Positions 51,042-58,964 of a stretch of 64,000 nt of DNA are shown here, piece after piece. This DNA comes from CBDFKU01 sp965248975. Its GTDB lineage: Bacteria; Chloroflexota; Dehalococcoidia; Lucifugimonadales; JAGWBF01. Where the stretch lies: contig CBDFKU010000018.1 in NCBI GenBank assembly GCA_965248975.1, positions 124,001 through 188,000 on the forward strand, written 5' to 3'. Each line of letters opens with the position of its first letter. Positions within the stretch are counted from its first letter, which is position 1. The notes beneath the pieces are model-generated. The model did not search any database. It had not been told where the DNA came from and saw nothing but the letters and a program-made list of their open reading frames with translations. A program made the translations under genes and the position numbers.

Positions 51042-52070
51042 ATGGCTACGACCGCCACCCGAGAGCTCCAGTACAGGGAGGCCATAAACCAGGCCCTTAT
51101 GCAGGAGATGGAGCGGGACCCCAACGTTATCATCATGGGAGAAGATATCGCTGGCGGCGCTGGCAGGGAGGACCAGGGGTTCACAGATTCCTGGGGAGGT
51201 CCTTTCAAGACCACGGTGGGCCTCATCGGCAAGTTCGGCCCCCAGCGGGTCAGGGACACCCCCCTGTCCGAGGCGGGCTTCATCGGCTCCGCCATAGGGG
51301 CCGCCTCGACGGGCCTCCGCCCTGTCGCCGAGTTGATGTTCGTCGATTTCGTGGGAGTTTGCCTGGACCAGATCCTGAACAACGCCGCCAAAATGCGCTA
51401 TATGTATGGCGGCCAGGTAAAGGTGCCCTTCACCCTCATTACCCGCATCGGCGCCGGCACCAGCTCAGCGGCGCAGCACTCCGAAGCCTTCTACTCCATA
51501 TTCGCCCACATACCGGGCATAAAGGGCGTGGTGCCCTCGGACCCTTACTCGGCCAAGGGACTGCTCATATCGGCTATCAGAGACGACGATCCGGTGATAT
51601 TCTTCGAGCACAAACTGCTCTACCCCGAGTCCGGTCCTGTGCCCGAGGAGCCCTATGCCCTTCCCCTCGGCAAAGCACGGATCATGCGGGAAGGGAGCGA
51701 CATCACCCTGGTGGGGATCTCCCGGATGACCCGGGTCTGCCTGGAGGTGGCCGATACCCTGGCCAACGAGGGCGTGAACGCGGAGGTGATCGACCTGATG
51801 AGCATTTCACCGATAGACTACGACCTCATAATTGAGTCGGTGCGCAAGACCCACCGTATCGTGGTGGTGGACGAAGACACCCCCCGGTGCAGCGTAGCCA
51901 CCGATATATGTGCGGCCGTCGCCGAAGAGGCCTTCGACTACCTGGACGCACCGCCGTCCAAGGTGACCGCACCCCATACTCCGGTACCCTTCAGCAGGCC
52001 CCTGGAGCAGGAGTACATACCCAATCCTCCCAGGATCCTGGCGACCGTGAGGCGGCTCCTCTCCGGTTAA
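51042..52070 (+). CDS. 2-oxoacid dehydrogenase E1 beta subunit (second set)
   Basis: A 342-residue E1beta with NVIIMGEDIAGGAG near the N-terminus, DTPLSEAGFIGSAIGAA in the middle and DLMSISPIDYDLIIESV in the C-terminal domain. The ATG at 51042 has AAGGAGGACCCC upstream. It probably forms the heterotetramer with the E1alpha before it and is distinct from the copy at 17619. Confidence 0.9.
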   Translation: MATTATRELQYREAINQALMQEMERDPNVIIMGEDIAGGAGREDQGFTDSWGGPFKTTVGLIGKFGPQRVRDTPLSEAGFIGSAIGAASTGLRPVAELMFVDFVGVCLDQILNNAAKMRYMYGGQVKVPFTLITRIGAGTSSAAQHSEAFYSIFAHIPGIKGVVPSDPYSAKGLLISAIRDDDPVIFFEHKLLYPESGPVPEEPYALPLGKARIMREGSDITLVGISRMTRVCLEVADTLANEGVNAEVIDLMSISPIDYDLIIESVRKTHRIVVVDEDTPRCSVATDICAAVAEEAFDYLDAPPSKVTAPHTPVPFSRPLEQEYIPNPPRILATVRRLLSG

Positions 52071-52077
52071 ACATCAC

Positions 52078-52536
52078 GTGGATCAGACCCGGCTCTTCGA
52101 GCGACTGGACCGGCGACGGCAGGATTTCTTGGCGTCCTTCACAGGGCTGCCTGACGATGTGCTGCTGACCCCCGGCGTGACTGGAGAGTGGTCCGTGCGG
52201 GACCTCATTACCCACGTGATCACCTGGGAGGAGGAAGCGTTGAAAGCGCTGCCTCTGGTCCTGAACGGCAAGCCGCTGCCTCGCTACGCCTCGGTCGGCG
52301 GCATAGACGCGTTCGACGAGCGCGAGCAGGAGCGCAAGGGCGACATGTCCCTAGACCAGGTCAAGCGACATTTGGAGAGGACCCACCGGCGGCTGGTGGC
52401 CTGGCTGGAAGGGGTTTCAACAGACGCCTACGCCTCGGAGGGGCGGTTCTTGAAGCGCTTGCGGCTGGACAGCTACGGACATTACCGGGAGCACACCACC
52501 CAGATACTGTCGTGGCGAAAGTTGCGGGGCTTGTAG
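52078..52536 (+). CDS. DinB/DfsB-like four-helix protein
   Basis: A 152-residue helical-bundle protein of the DinB/ClbS/DfsB group, with GVTGEWSVRDLITHVITWEEE (first metal His) and DSYGHYREHTTQILSWR. GTG start 7 bases after the E1beta stop and no strong ribosome binding site, so translation may be coupled. Members include thiol-dependent transferases, ClbS-type hydrolases and proteins of unknown role. Confidence 0.8.
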   Translation: MDQTRLFERLDRRRQDFLASFTGLPDDVLLTPGVTGEWSVRDLITHVITWEEEALKALPLVLNGKPLPRYASVGGIDAFDEREQERKGDMSLDQVKRHLERTHRRLVAWLEGVSTDAYASEGRFLKRLRLDSYGHYREHTTQILSWRKLRGL

Positions 52537-52645
52537 CGCCGACGGTTTTTACGTGCGCCATTCCTGATTTCGTCAACAGATCACGAAGATACTATGAGGT
52601 ATCTAAAGATGACACCTGGGCGGCGCATCAAGCATCAGTAGCAAG

Positions 52646-52672
52646 GTCATTCCGGCGGAAGCCGGAATCCAG
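52646..52672. repeat. 27-bp inverted repeat, left copy
   Basis: The repeat contains CATTCCGGCGGAAGCCGG, itself an imperfect palindrome, and lies directly before the IS. The matching inverted copy is at 54117-54143, with three mismatches over 27 bases. The pair frames a decayed GIY-YIG gene. Confidence 0.8.
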
Positions 52673-53335
52673 CTAGTACTCAGTCAACCTGTGATTTGAA
52701 GGATATAGCCGATGGAGTTTCGCCCTAGCATCTTGGGTGTTGAAGCGCCAATGGATAGAGGCTCGGGCGGCGTTTCGCTCCCCCTCCAGGGCCTGAATTT
52801 CTCGGCGGAGGGCAGCCTCATCGGGGACACGCCTCCTCAGGCAAGATCGGGCCAGGACGCTGAACTCGATCTCCGCCATGTTGAGCCAACTGCCGTGTTT
52901 GGGGGTGTGGTGGAACTCCAGCCGCTTTACGATACGCCGGGCCTCAGGGGCAGGAAAGGCCTCGTACAGGGAAGCCGGGCGATGAGTGTTCAGGTTATCC
53001 AGAACAACTCGCACCACCGGGGCCTCCGGGTAGGCCTCATCCACCAACCAACGCATCTGACGGGCGAAGTCCTGCTGGGTCCGCCGCTGGGTGATGGCCA
53101 CGTGTCTCCAGCCCTGCAGCGGCTCGCAGGTCAGGAACAGGTTCCGGGTGCCCTCCCTTCGGTACTCGTAGTCCTGTCGCCGCGGCTGTCCCGGCTTCGC
53201 TGGGAGGGGCGGCCGTGGCTCGCTCAACAGCTGAGTCGAGGTCTCGTCAAAGCAGACCACCGGCCGCCGGGGGTCATAGGGCTCGGCATACAGGTCCAGC
53301 ACATCCTCCATGGCTGCCACAAAGTCGGCGCTCAC
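52673..53335 (-). CDS. IS630 transposase, second frame, copy 2
   Basis: Identical in protein sequence to the catalytic frame of copy 1, with the same DDE residues (DETSTQ, DNLNTH, EIEFSV). The stop again uses the duplicated TA plus the flanking base. It is read by -1 slippage at the A7 run (plus-strand T7 at 53379-53385) from the first frame. Confidence 0.9.
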   Translation of the reverse strand: MSADFVAAMEDVLDLYAEPYDPRRPVVCFDETSTQLLSEPRPPLPAKPGQPRRQDYEYRREGTRNLFLTCEPLQGWRHVAITQRRTQQDFARQMRWLVDEAYPEAPVVRVVLDNLNTHRPASLYEAFPAPEARRIVKRLEFHHTPKHGSWLNMAEIEFSVLARSCLRRRVPDEAALRREIQALEGERNAARASIHWRFNTQDARAKLHRLYPSNHRLTEY

Positions 53336-53898
53336 CTTAGGAATACACCATTCCTTCTTCTGCCACGGCTTAAGAACGTTTTTTTGAGCCGCTTGCGGAT
53401 GCCTTCATGGGACATGGAGGGCACCAACCCTAGCTCTACCACTTTCCCGGCCAACAGCCGCAGGGTCCAGTGGTCGTGGCCCTCCGGCGCGGCGCTGCAG
53501 GCCAGGGCGATGAGGTGGGCCTCTCCCTTGTCGTCCAGCTTCCTCCGTGGCCTGGGCCTGGGCCTTTCCAGCAAAGCCCCCTTCATGCCCTCTTCAGCGA
53601 AACGCCGCTTGATGCGGAACACTGTGCCTACGGAGACGTCCAAGGCCTCAGACACCTTGGGAGCCTTCCAACCCTCATCGCTCTTTAGTAGAATCCTCGC
53701 CCGGGTCATCACACGAGCCCGGCTCTTCCCACTTCGAATCAATTGCTGGAGTTGTTCCCGGTCTTCCTGGTCCAAGCGCACCCTATACTTTTCCCGTCGT
53801 CCCATCACTGCCACCCCTTGGGTAGATTCTGTCTTCCCAAAGGGTAGCAACTTTGAGTGATTTCTTAAATAATTACCAACACCGAGTTGACTGAGTAC
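52676..53898 (-). mobile_element. IS630-family insertion sequence, copy 2 (1223 bp)
   Basis: Inverted terminal repeats GTACTCAGTCAAC (52676-52688) and GTTGACTGAGTAC (53886-53898), flanked by TA at 52674-52675 and 53899-53900. It is the same length as copy 1 and differs only at the position equivalent to 1585, as far as I can compare. It inserted between the left 27-bp repeat and the 3' end of a GIY-YIG relic. Confidence 0.95.
53332..53805 (-). CDS. IS630 transposase, first frame, copy 2
   Basis: Same helix-turn-helix protein as in copy 1, with one residue changed (Arg for Lys near the end, GRRRNGVF). In the frameshifted fusion reading that base change is synonymous (AAG for AAA). The ATG is at 53805. 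Confidence 0.9.
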   Translation of the reverse strand: MGRREKYRVRLDQEDREQLQQLIRSGKSRARVMTRARILLKSDEGWKAPKVSEALDVSVGTVFRIKRRFAEEGMKGALLERPRPRPRRKLDDKGEAHLIALACSAAPEGHDHWTLRLLAGKVVELGLVPSMSHEGIRKRLKKTFLSRGRRRNGVFLR

Positions 53899-53900
53899 TA

Positions 53901-54102
53901 GCCTGGCTCTTCATACAGGTCCCGGCATTCCGGGTTCGAAATCTCGCGCAACTCGATTTTCCACTCGCGCTTCCATTCCTTGATCGCCTTCTCCCGCGGG
54001 ATGGCACTCTCTATCGCGCCGTGCGCTTCTTACTAAACCAACAGGTTTGGAGGTCACGCCTGCGTACAATGTGCCATTCCGCCTGCTCGCGAGGAGATAC
54101 AC
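53901..54102 (-). pseudogene. GIY-YIG endonuclease-like relic
   Basis: The minus strand reads YLLASRRNGTLYAGVTSK, the start of a GIY-YIG nuclease domain, then loses the middle of the domain. The end continues in another frame as AIPREKAIKEWKREWKIE and then NPECRDLYEEPG, the typical C-terminus of this family. So the gene has an internal deletion and a frameshift and no longer encodes a working nuclease. Intact relatives are about 85-100 residues. The first residue may lie a little upstream of 54102. Confidence 0.8.
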
Positions 54103-54116
54103 GCAGGGCTGCCATC

Positions 54117-54143
54117 CTGGGTTCCGGCTTTCGCCGGAACGAC
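54117..54143. repeat. 27-bp inverted repeat, right copy
   Basis: Contains GGTTCCGGCTTTCGCCGGAA, inverted relative to 52646-52672, and lies just beyond the 5' end of the GIY-YIG relic. The two copies may mark the borders of an old mobile or REP-like unit. Confidence 0.8.
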
Positions 54144-54445
54144 GAGGGCGGTACGAGGAGCGTCGTCCTCTTTCTCAAAATTCAGGATGACTCATGTTTT
54201 TACCGCAGCCCGATGGAGGAGGCTGCAGGTCACACTTCTCAGGGCGGATCGAGCAGCTGCGCCGCGTCTCCTTTCGCCAAAGACGTCCCGACTTCTCTTT
54301 CTTAGATTAGAACACTTGTGATATTCTAGATTGTAGGGATGCTTCATCAATACCCAACATTAAGTACTTTCCCCACCCGTATCATGCGCAGGATGGGCAT
54401 TTCGCAACAGGGAGCATTGGCCTCCGACAATCCACTTGCGGTACG
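54144..54445. other. Intergenic region upstream of the PIN-TRAM gene
   Basis: About 300 bases, partly AT-rich (near 54300-54370). I see no convincing gene, RNA or terminator. It may contain the promoter of the downstream operon. Confidence 0.4.
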
Positions 54446-55363
54446 GTGGCCTCGAAGGCGATGACGCGACTTCTAACGATAGTCGGAGTAGTTCTGCTAC
54501 CCTTATCCTTGGCCCTGGGAGTGCTTAACCGTCTGTCCGCGGCCACCCTGGTGGCTGCCACCCTGGGACTCATCACCGGACTGGTCATCGCCGCCCTCAT
54601 TTCGATCCCCCTGTTTACCCTGGACGGATGGCAGGGCTGGGGCATTCCCTTGATCCTCAGCTTCTCCCTGGGGACCCTCGGGCTGGGTGTGGGGGCACAC
54701 CGCAGTAGAGACATGGGAGGGATGCCCCGATGGGAGTCCGGCGGTGATCCATCCCAGATCTCCCGGGGCGTCGGCATCCTCGTGGACACCAGCGCCATCA
54801 TCGACGGGCGTATCGCCGACCTGGGCCAGACCGGGTTCCTGCGGGGCCCCCTGGTGGTGCCGGGGTTCGTCCTTGACGAGTTGCGCCACATCGCCGACTC
54901 CAGCGACGCCCTGAGGAGAAACCGGGGCCGCAGAGGGCTCGAGGTGCTGGGCAAGCTCCGCAAGGAGACCGACGTCGAGATCCAGGTGCTGGACGTGGAC
55001 GCGCGAAACGGCGTCGAGGTGGACAGCCATCTGGTGAAGCTGGCCAAAGCGATGAAGATTCCCATCCTGACCACCGACTTCAACCTGAACAGGGTGGCCG
55101 AGGTGCACGGCATCCAGGTCCTGAACCTCAACGAGCTGGCCAACGCAGTCAAGCCCATGGTGCTCCCGGGAGAAGAACTCACCGTCAACATCGTTCAGGA
55201 AGGTAAGGAGATGGGACAGGGAGTGGCCTTCCTGGACGACGGGACCATGGTCGTGGTGGAGGGTGGCCGGCGCTATCTAAACAGCCTGCAGGACGTGACG
55301 GTCACCAGAGTGCTCCAGACGACGGCCGGGCGCATCATATTCGCCCACCCCAAAGCCGGATAG
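54446..55363 (+). CDS. PIN-TRAM domain protein (YacL-like)
   Basis: A 305-residue protein: two or more N-terminal membrane helices (LLTIVGVVLLPLSLALGVL, ATLVAATLGLITGLVIAALI, IPLILSFSLGTLGLGVG), then a PIN nuclease domain with acidic residues in VDTSAIIDGRI, LDELRHIAD, EVDSHLV and TTDFNLN, then a TRAM domain near GEELTVNIVQEGKE. GTG at 54446 or ATG at 54461 could be the start. Such proteins precede ispD in many bacteria, as here (3-base gap). Confidence 0.88.
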   Translation: MASKAMTRLLTIVGVVLLPLSLALGVLNRLSAATLVAATLGLITGLVIAALISIPLFTLDGWQGWGIPLILSFSLGTLGLGVGAHRSRDMGGMPRWESGGDPSQISRGVGILVDTSAIIDGRIADLGQTGFLRGPLVVPGFVLDELRHIADSSDALRRNRGRRGLEVLGKLRKETDVEIQVLDVDARNGVEVDSHLVKLAKAMKIPILTTDFNLNRVAEVHGIQVLNLNELANAVKPMVLPGEELTVNIVQEGKEMGQGVAFLDDGTMVVVEGGRRYLNSLQDVTVTRVLQTTAGRIIFAHPKAG

Positions 55364-55365
55364 GC

Positions 55366-56124
55366 ATGTCGGGACCTCCTCCCCAGGCGACCGGCCCGGG
55401 CGCGCCCTGCGACAGCATTGGCGTAATCGTCGTCGCTGCGGGGGAGAGCAGCCGGATGGGCGGCATGGACAAGATATTCTGGCCTCTTTTGGGACGGCCT
55501 CTGATATCCCACACCATGGATGCTGTGCAGGCATCCCCCCAAGTGGCGGAAGTAGTGCTGGTCCTTTCGCCGGAGAAAGTCTCGAAGGGTCAGGAGCTGG
55601 CCGACGAGGCAGGCTGGAGTAAGGTGACCTCGATCTGCGCCGGAGGGCGGCGACGCCAGGACTCGGTCCGCCTGGGGTTGCAGCAGCTGGCCCCGTGCGA
55701 TTGGGTTGCGGTCCACGACGGCGCCCGACCCTGCGTCACCCCGGACCTCCTGGAACGAGGCGTTGACGAAGCCCGGGAGACGGGCGCGGCGGTGGCGGCG
55801 GTGCCCGCCAAGGATACCGTCAAGGATACCGTCAAGGTGGTCTCGCCGGCCGGCCTGGTCGAGTCCACACCGCCTAGAGACTCTCTTTGGTTGACTCAGA
55901 CCCCCCAGATATTCCGGCGCGATCTGCTGGTCGAGGCTCACCGCTCCCGCGGCGAGGCCTTCACCGACGACGCATCGATGGTGGAGGCCCTGGGCCATCG
56001 GGTCAAGGTATTCATGGGCTCCTACGATAACCTGAAAGTCACTACCCCAGAGGACCTGGCCATCGTCGAGCTTCTACTGCGAACGAGACTGGACGGGGAG
56101 GGTGCGAAATGCCTTCCAGGGTAG
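55366..56124 (+). CDS. ispD: 2-C-methyl-D-erythritol 4-phosphate cytidylyltransferase
   Basis: A 252-residue MEP-pathway enzyme. The nucleotide-binding loop VIVVAAGESSRMGGMDKIF, VHDGARPCVTP and DDASMVEALGHRVKVFMGSYDNLKVTTPEDL are signatures. A short extension precedes the first strand. The 3' end overlaps ispF by 16 bases. Produces CDP-methylerythritol for isoprenoid synthesis. Confidence 0.94.
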   Translation: MSGPPPQATGPGAPCDSIGVIVVAAGESSRMGGMDKIFWPLLGRPLISHTMDAVQASPQVAEVVLVLSPEKVSKGQELADEAGWSKVTSICAGGRRRQDSVRLGLQQLAPCDWVAVHDGARPCVTPDLLERGVDEARETGAAVAAVPAKDTVKDTVKVVSPAGLVESTPPRDSLWLTQTPQIFRRDLLVEAHRSRGEAFTDDASMVEALGHRVKVFMGSYDNLKVTTPEDLAIVELLLRTRLDGEGAKCLPG

Positions 56125-56591
56125 GAGTCGGCTTCGACGCCCACCCCCTGGTCGAGGGGCGCTCCCTGGTCCTGGGTGGCGTCGAGGTGCCCCACCACCT
56201 GGGCCTCAGCGGCCACAGCGACGGCGACGTCCTGGTCCACGCCGTGATGGACGCCCTACTGGGCGCCGCAGGCCTTGGTGACAAAGGGGTCCACTTTCCG
56301 TCCAGCGACCCCAGCTACAAGGGCATCTCCAGCCTGGTCCTCCTCTCCCGGGTCGCCCAGATAACACGAGACGCGGGATGGCGGATCGAAAACGTGGATG
56401 CTACAATGTTGGCGCAAAAACCCGTTCTCAGTCCCTTCATGGGCAGCATGAGAGAGAAGATAGGCGGCGCCCTGTCCATCCCCATCGCCAGAGTGGGCGT
56501 GAAGGTCACCACCACCGATCACCTGGGGTTCGTGGGTAGGGAAGAGGGGATGGCCGCCCACGCCGTAGCGTTGTTGGAGGAAGCCGTATGA
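56109..56591 (+). CDS. ispF: 2-C-methyl-D-erythritol 2,4-cyclodiphosphate synthase
   Basis: A 160-residue enzyme with GVGFDAHPLVEGRSLVLGG (metal Asp and His), LSGHSDGDVLVHAVMDALLGA and TTTDHLGFVGREEG. The start overlaps the ispD stop, and its stop overlaps cysS by ATGA. ispE is not in the window. Confidence 0.95.
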   Translation: MPSRVGVGFDAHPLVEGRSLVLGGVEVPHHLGLSGHSDGDVLVHAVMDALLGAAGLGDKGVHFPSSDPSYKGISSLVLLSRVAQITRDAGWRIENVDATMLAQKPVLSPFMGSMREKIGGALSIPIARVGVKVTTTDHLGFVGREEGMAAHAVALLEEAV

Positions 56592-57949
56592 GGCTGTACA
56601 GCACCCTCTCTGGAGAGGCGCAAGAGTTCCTACCTGCCGGAGATCGGGTGAAGATGTACGTGTGCGGGATCACCCCCTATGCGCCCGCCCATCTCGGCCA
56701 CGCTATGAGCGCCGTGATCTTCGACGTCCTGCGTCGCTACTTGGAGCACATCGGCTACCACGTGGACCACGTCCAGAACTTCACCGATGTCGACGACAAG
56801 ATCATCCAGCAGGCCCAGGAAGAGGCAATCGATCCCCAGGAGCTGGCGGAGCGGAACATCCGTGATTTCATGGCAGCCATGGACGCCCTGAACGTCAAGA
56901 GGGCCGGCACATACCCTAGGGCCACCCGGGAGATACCCAACATCATCGGAGTCATCGGTTCCCTAGTGGAAAAGGGCTACGCCTATCCTTCCGACGGCGC
57001 CGTGTATTTCCGCGTCACCCGTTCCGAAGGCTACGGGAAGCTCAGCCGTCGCACCCTCGAAGGCATGCAGGCAGGCGCCCGGGTAGAGATAGGGGCTGGC
57101 AAAGAGCACCCGATGGACTTCGCCCTGTGGAAGGCAGCCAAGGACGGCGAGCCCTCCTGGGACAGCCCCTGGGGCGAAGGGAGACCAGGCTGGCACATCG
57201 AATGCACCGCCATGTCGATGGAGTACCTGGGAGAGACCCTGGACCTTCACGGGGGCGGCCAGGACCTGATCTTCCCTCACCACGAGAACGAGGTGGCCCA
57301 GAGCGAAGCCCACACCGGCAAAGTCCCCTTCGCCCGATACTGGGTCCACAACGGCCTCCTCCACATGGGCGAGGACAAGATGAGCAAGTCGCTGGGCAAC
57401 CTGGTCTCCCTGGCGGAGGCCCTGGGGCACCATAATCCCGACGCCCTTCGCATCTTCTTCCTGAGCTCCCACTATCGCAGTCCCTTGACCTACAGCGAAG
57501 AGGGGCTGGACTCCACCGAGAGGGCTGCCGAGCGCCTGCGCAACGCCCTCAGGGAGGACCCTCAGAACGGCGAAGCCCATCTGGACCCGGATCCTTACGC
57601 GGACCGCTTTTTCCAGAGCATGGACGCCGACCTGAATACACCCCAGGCCCTGGCAGCCCTGTTCGACCTGGCCAGGGAGATAAACAGGGCCAGGGAGTCG
57701 GGCTCCGGGATCGGCCTGGCCCAGGAGACCCTCAGGAAGCTGGGCGGTATTCTTGGACTCACCTTCAGGCAGTCAGGAGACGACCACCGGGGCGAGGCCA
57801 CTGCGTTTATCGACCTCTTGCTGGAGGTGAGGGCGGAGGCCAGGTCCACCAAGCAATACGCCCTGGCCGACCAGATAAGGACCCGCCTGTCCGATCTCGG
57901 GGTCGTGCTGGAGGATACCGCCCAGGGTACGCGCTGGCAGTACCGGTAG
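56588..57949 (+). CDS. cysS: Cysteinyl-tRNA synthetase
   Basis: A 453-residue class I synthetase. The zinc and substrate site has Cys in YVCGITPYAPAHLGHA, HIGH is present as the HLGH form, GGQDLIFPHHENEVAQSEA carries further zinc ligands, and KMSKS occurs as DKMSKSLGN. The start overlaps ispF. It follows the common ispD-ispF-cysS order. Confidence 0.96.
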   Translation: MRLYSTLSGEAQEFLPAGDRVKMYVCGITPYAPAHLGHAMSAVIFDVLRRYLEHIGYHVDHVQNFTDVDDKIIQQAQEEAIDPQELAERNIRDFMAAMDALNVKRAGTYPRATREIPNIIGVIGSLVEKGYAYPSDGAVYFRVTRSEGYGKLSRRTLEGMQAGARVEIGAGKEHPMDFALWKAAKDGEPSWDSPWGEGRPGWHIECTAMSMEYLGETLDLHGGGQDLIFPHHENEVAQSEAHTGKVPFARYWVHNGLLHMGEDKMSKSLGNLVSLAEALGHHNPDALRIFFLSSHYRSPLTYSEEGLDSTERAAERLRNALREDPQNGEAHLDPDPYADRFFQSMDADLNTPQALAALFDLAREINRARESGSGIGLAQETLRKLGGILGLTFRQSGDDHRGEATAFIDLLLEVRAEARSTKQYALADQIRTRLSDLGVVLEDTAQGTRWQYR

Positions 57950-57990
57950 CCGGCGGTTTCCGCGGCTCTGGGAGGGTTGAGGACGGTCCG

Positions 57991-58893
57991 TTGCACCACA
58001 CCGTAAGCAGTCGAGGCCACTTCGCCCGCAGGCGAATACGCTTTCCCCGCACCGGTCTGCACTGGCTAGCCCGAATCGGCTCCCTGCTTTCCGGCCGCCT
58101 CATCTGGGCAGCCGATCGGTTTTTCCAGCCCGTTCCCCTGGCCCGGGACCGCTTCGATCGCCGGTTCCTTCTCGCACTGGTGGCCGTCCTCGCCTTCACC
58201 CTGGTGGCCTACTGGTCCCTCACCGACTACTGGGACGTGGGTTGGTTCGCCGGGGAGGACGGCGTGAGCGAGTGGTGGTCGGTGGCCACCTTCCTGGCAG
58301 CCGCGGTATTCGCGGTCCTGGCGGGTCGAGGGCTGATCCAGACGGGGCATGCCAGGATCGGGTGGCTCCACGTAACACTGGCCGTAGTGTTCATCGTCGC
58401 CGCCCTGGAGGAGATCAGCTGGGGGCAGCGGATCTTCGGCTGGTCCACTCCGGAGACCCTCGCAGAGATCAACGAGCAGGGAGAGACTACCCTCCACAAC
58501 GTTCCCAGCTTCGACCGGGTCCTTCCCACCATCATCTTCTGGGGCGGCACCGTCGCACTGGTCGCGGCCCTCGCACGAGCCGTGCTCCACCGCCAGAGAA
58601 GGATAACCACCGCCGACTTCATCCTGCCCTCCCTGGTGCTGGCCCCGGCGCTGCTGATGATCATGTTCTGGATCGGCGCCGGACAGGACTTCCCCGGGAA
58701 CCTTCCCCGCATGATCCTCACCCACTACGGCCTAGATCCCGTAGGTTCGGAAATTCCCGAGGTGCTCACGGGCCTGTGCCTCTGCCTCTACACCTACACC
58801 AACTTCAGGAGGTCGCGGGCTTTGAAACGGGCTATCGCCGCCGAAGCTGAAGTATCTCAGAGGACTCCGGCTACATTTTCTCACTCGCCTTAA
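57991..58893 (+). CDS. Conserved multi-helix membrane protein
   Basis: A 300-residue membrane protein with about six helices, beginning with a basic cytoplasmic region of 55 residues. A family signature ALEEISWGQRIFGWSTPE, then GETTLHN, occurs in a group of uncharacterised membrane proteins. Function unknown. TTG/ATG start ambiguity: a start at 57991 has only a weak ribosome binding site. Confidence 0.75.
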   Translation: MHHTVSSRGHFARRRIRFPRTGLHWLARIGSLLSGRLIWAADRFFQPVPLARDRFDRRFLLALVAVLAFTLVAYWSLTDYWDVGWFAGEDGVSEWWSVATFLAAAVFAVLAGRGLIQTGHARIGWLHVTLAVVFIVAALEEISWGQRIFGWSTPETLAEINEQGETTLHNVPSFDRVLPTIIFWGGTVALVAALARAVLHRQRRITTADFILPSLVLAPALLMIMFWIGAGQDFPGNLPRMILTHYGLDPVGSEIPEVLTGLCLCLYTYTNFRRSRALKRAIAAEAEVSQRTPATFSHSP

Positions 58894-58964
58894 GAGCCTG
58901 ATGTCCCGCTCCGATCCCCCCGATGCCAAGGTGAGGAGCGCCGAAGTTCCCCTCTGGAGGAAAG

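Noticed and set aside
53920..53935. GGGTTCGAAAT as part of a tRNA T-arm
   Set aside because: No acceptor, D or anticodon arms fit around it, and it lies inside the GIY-YIG relic.
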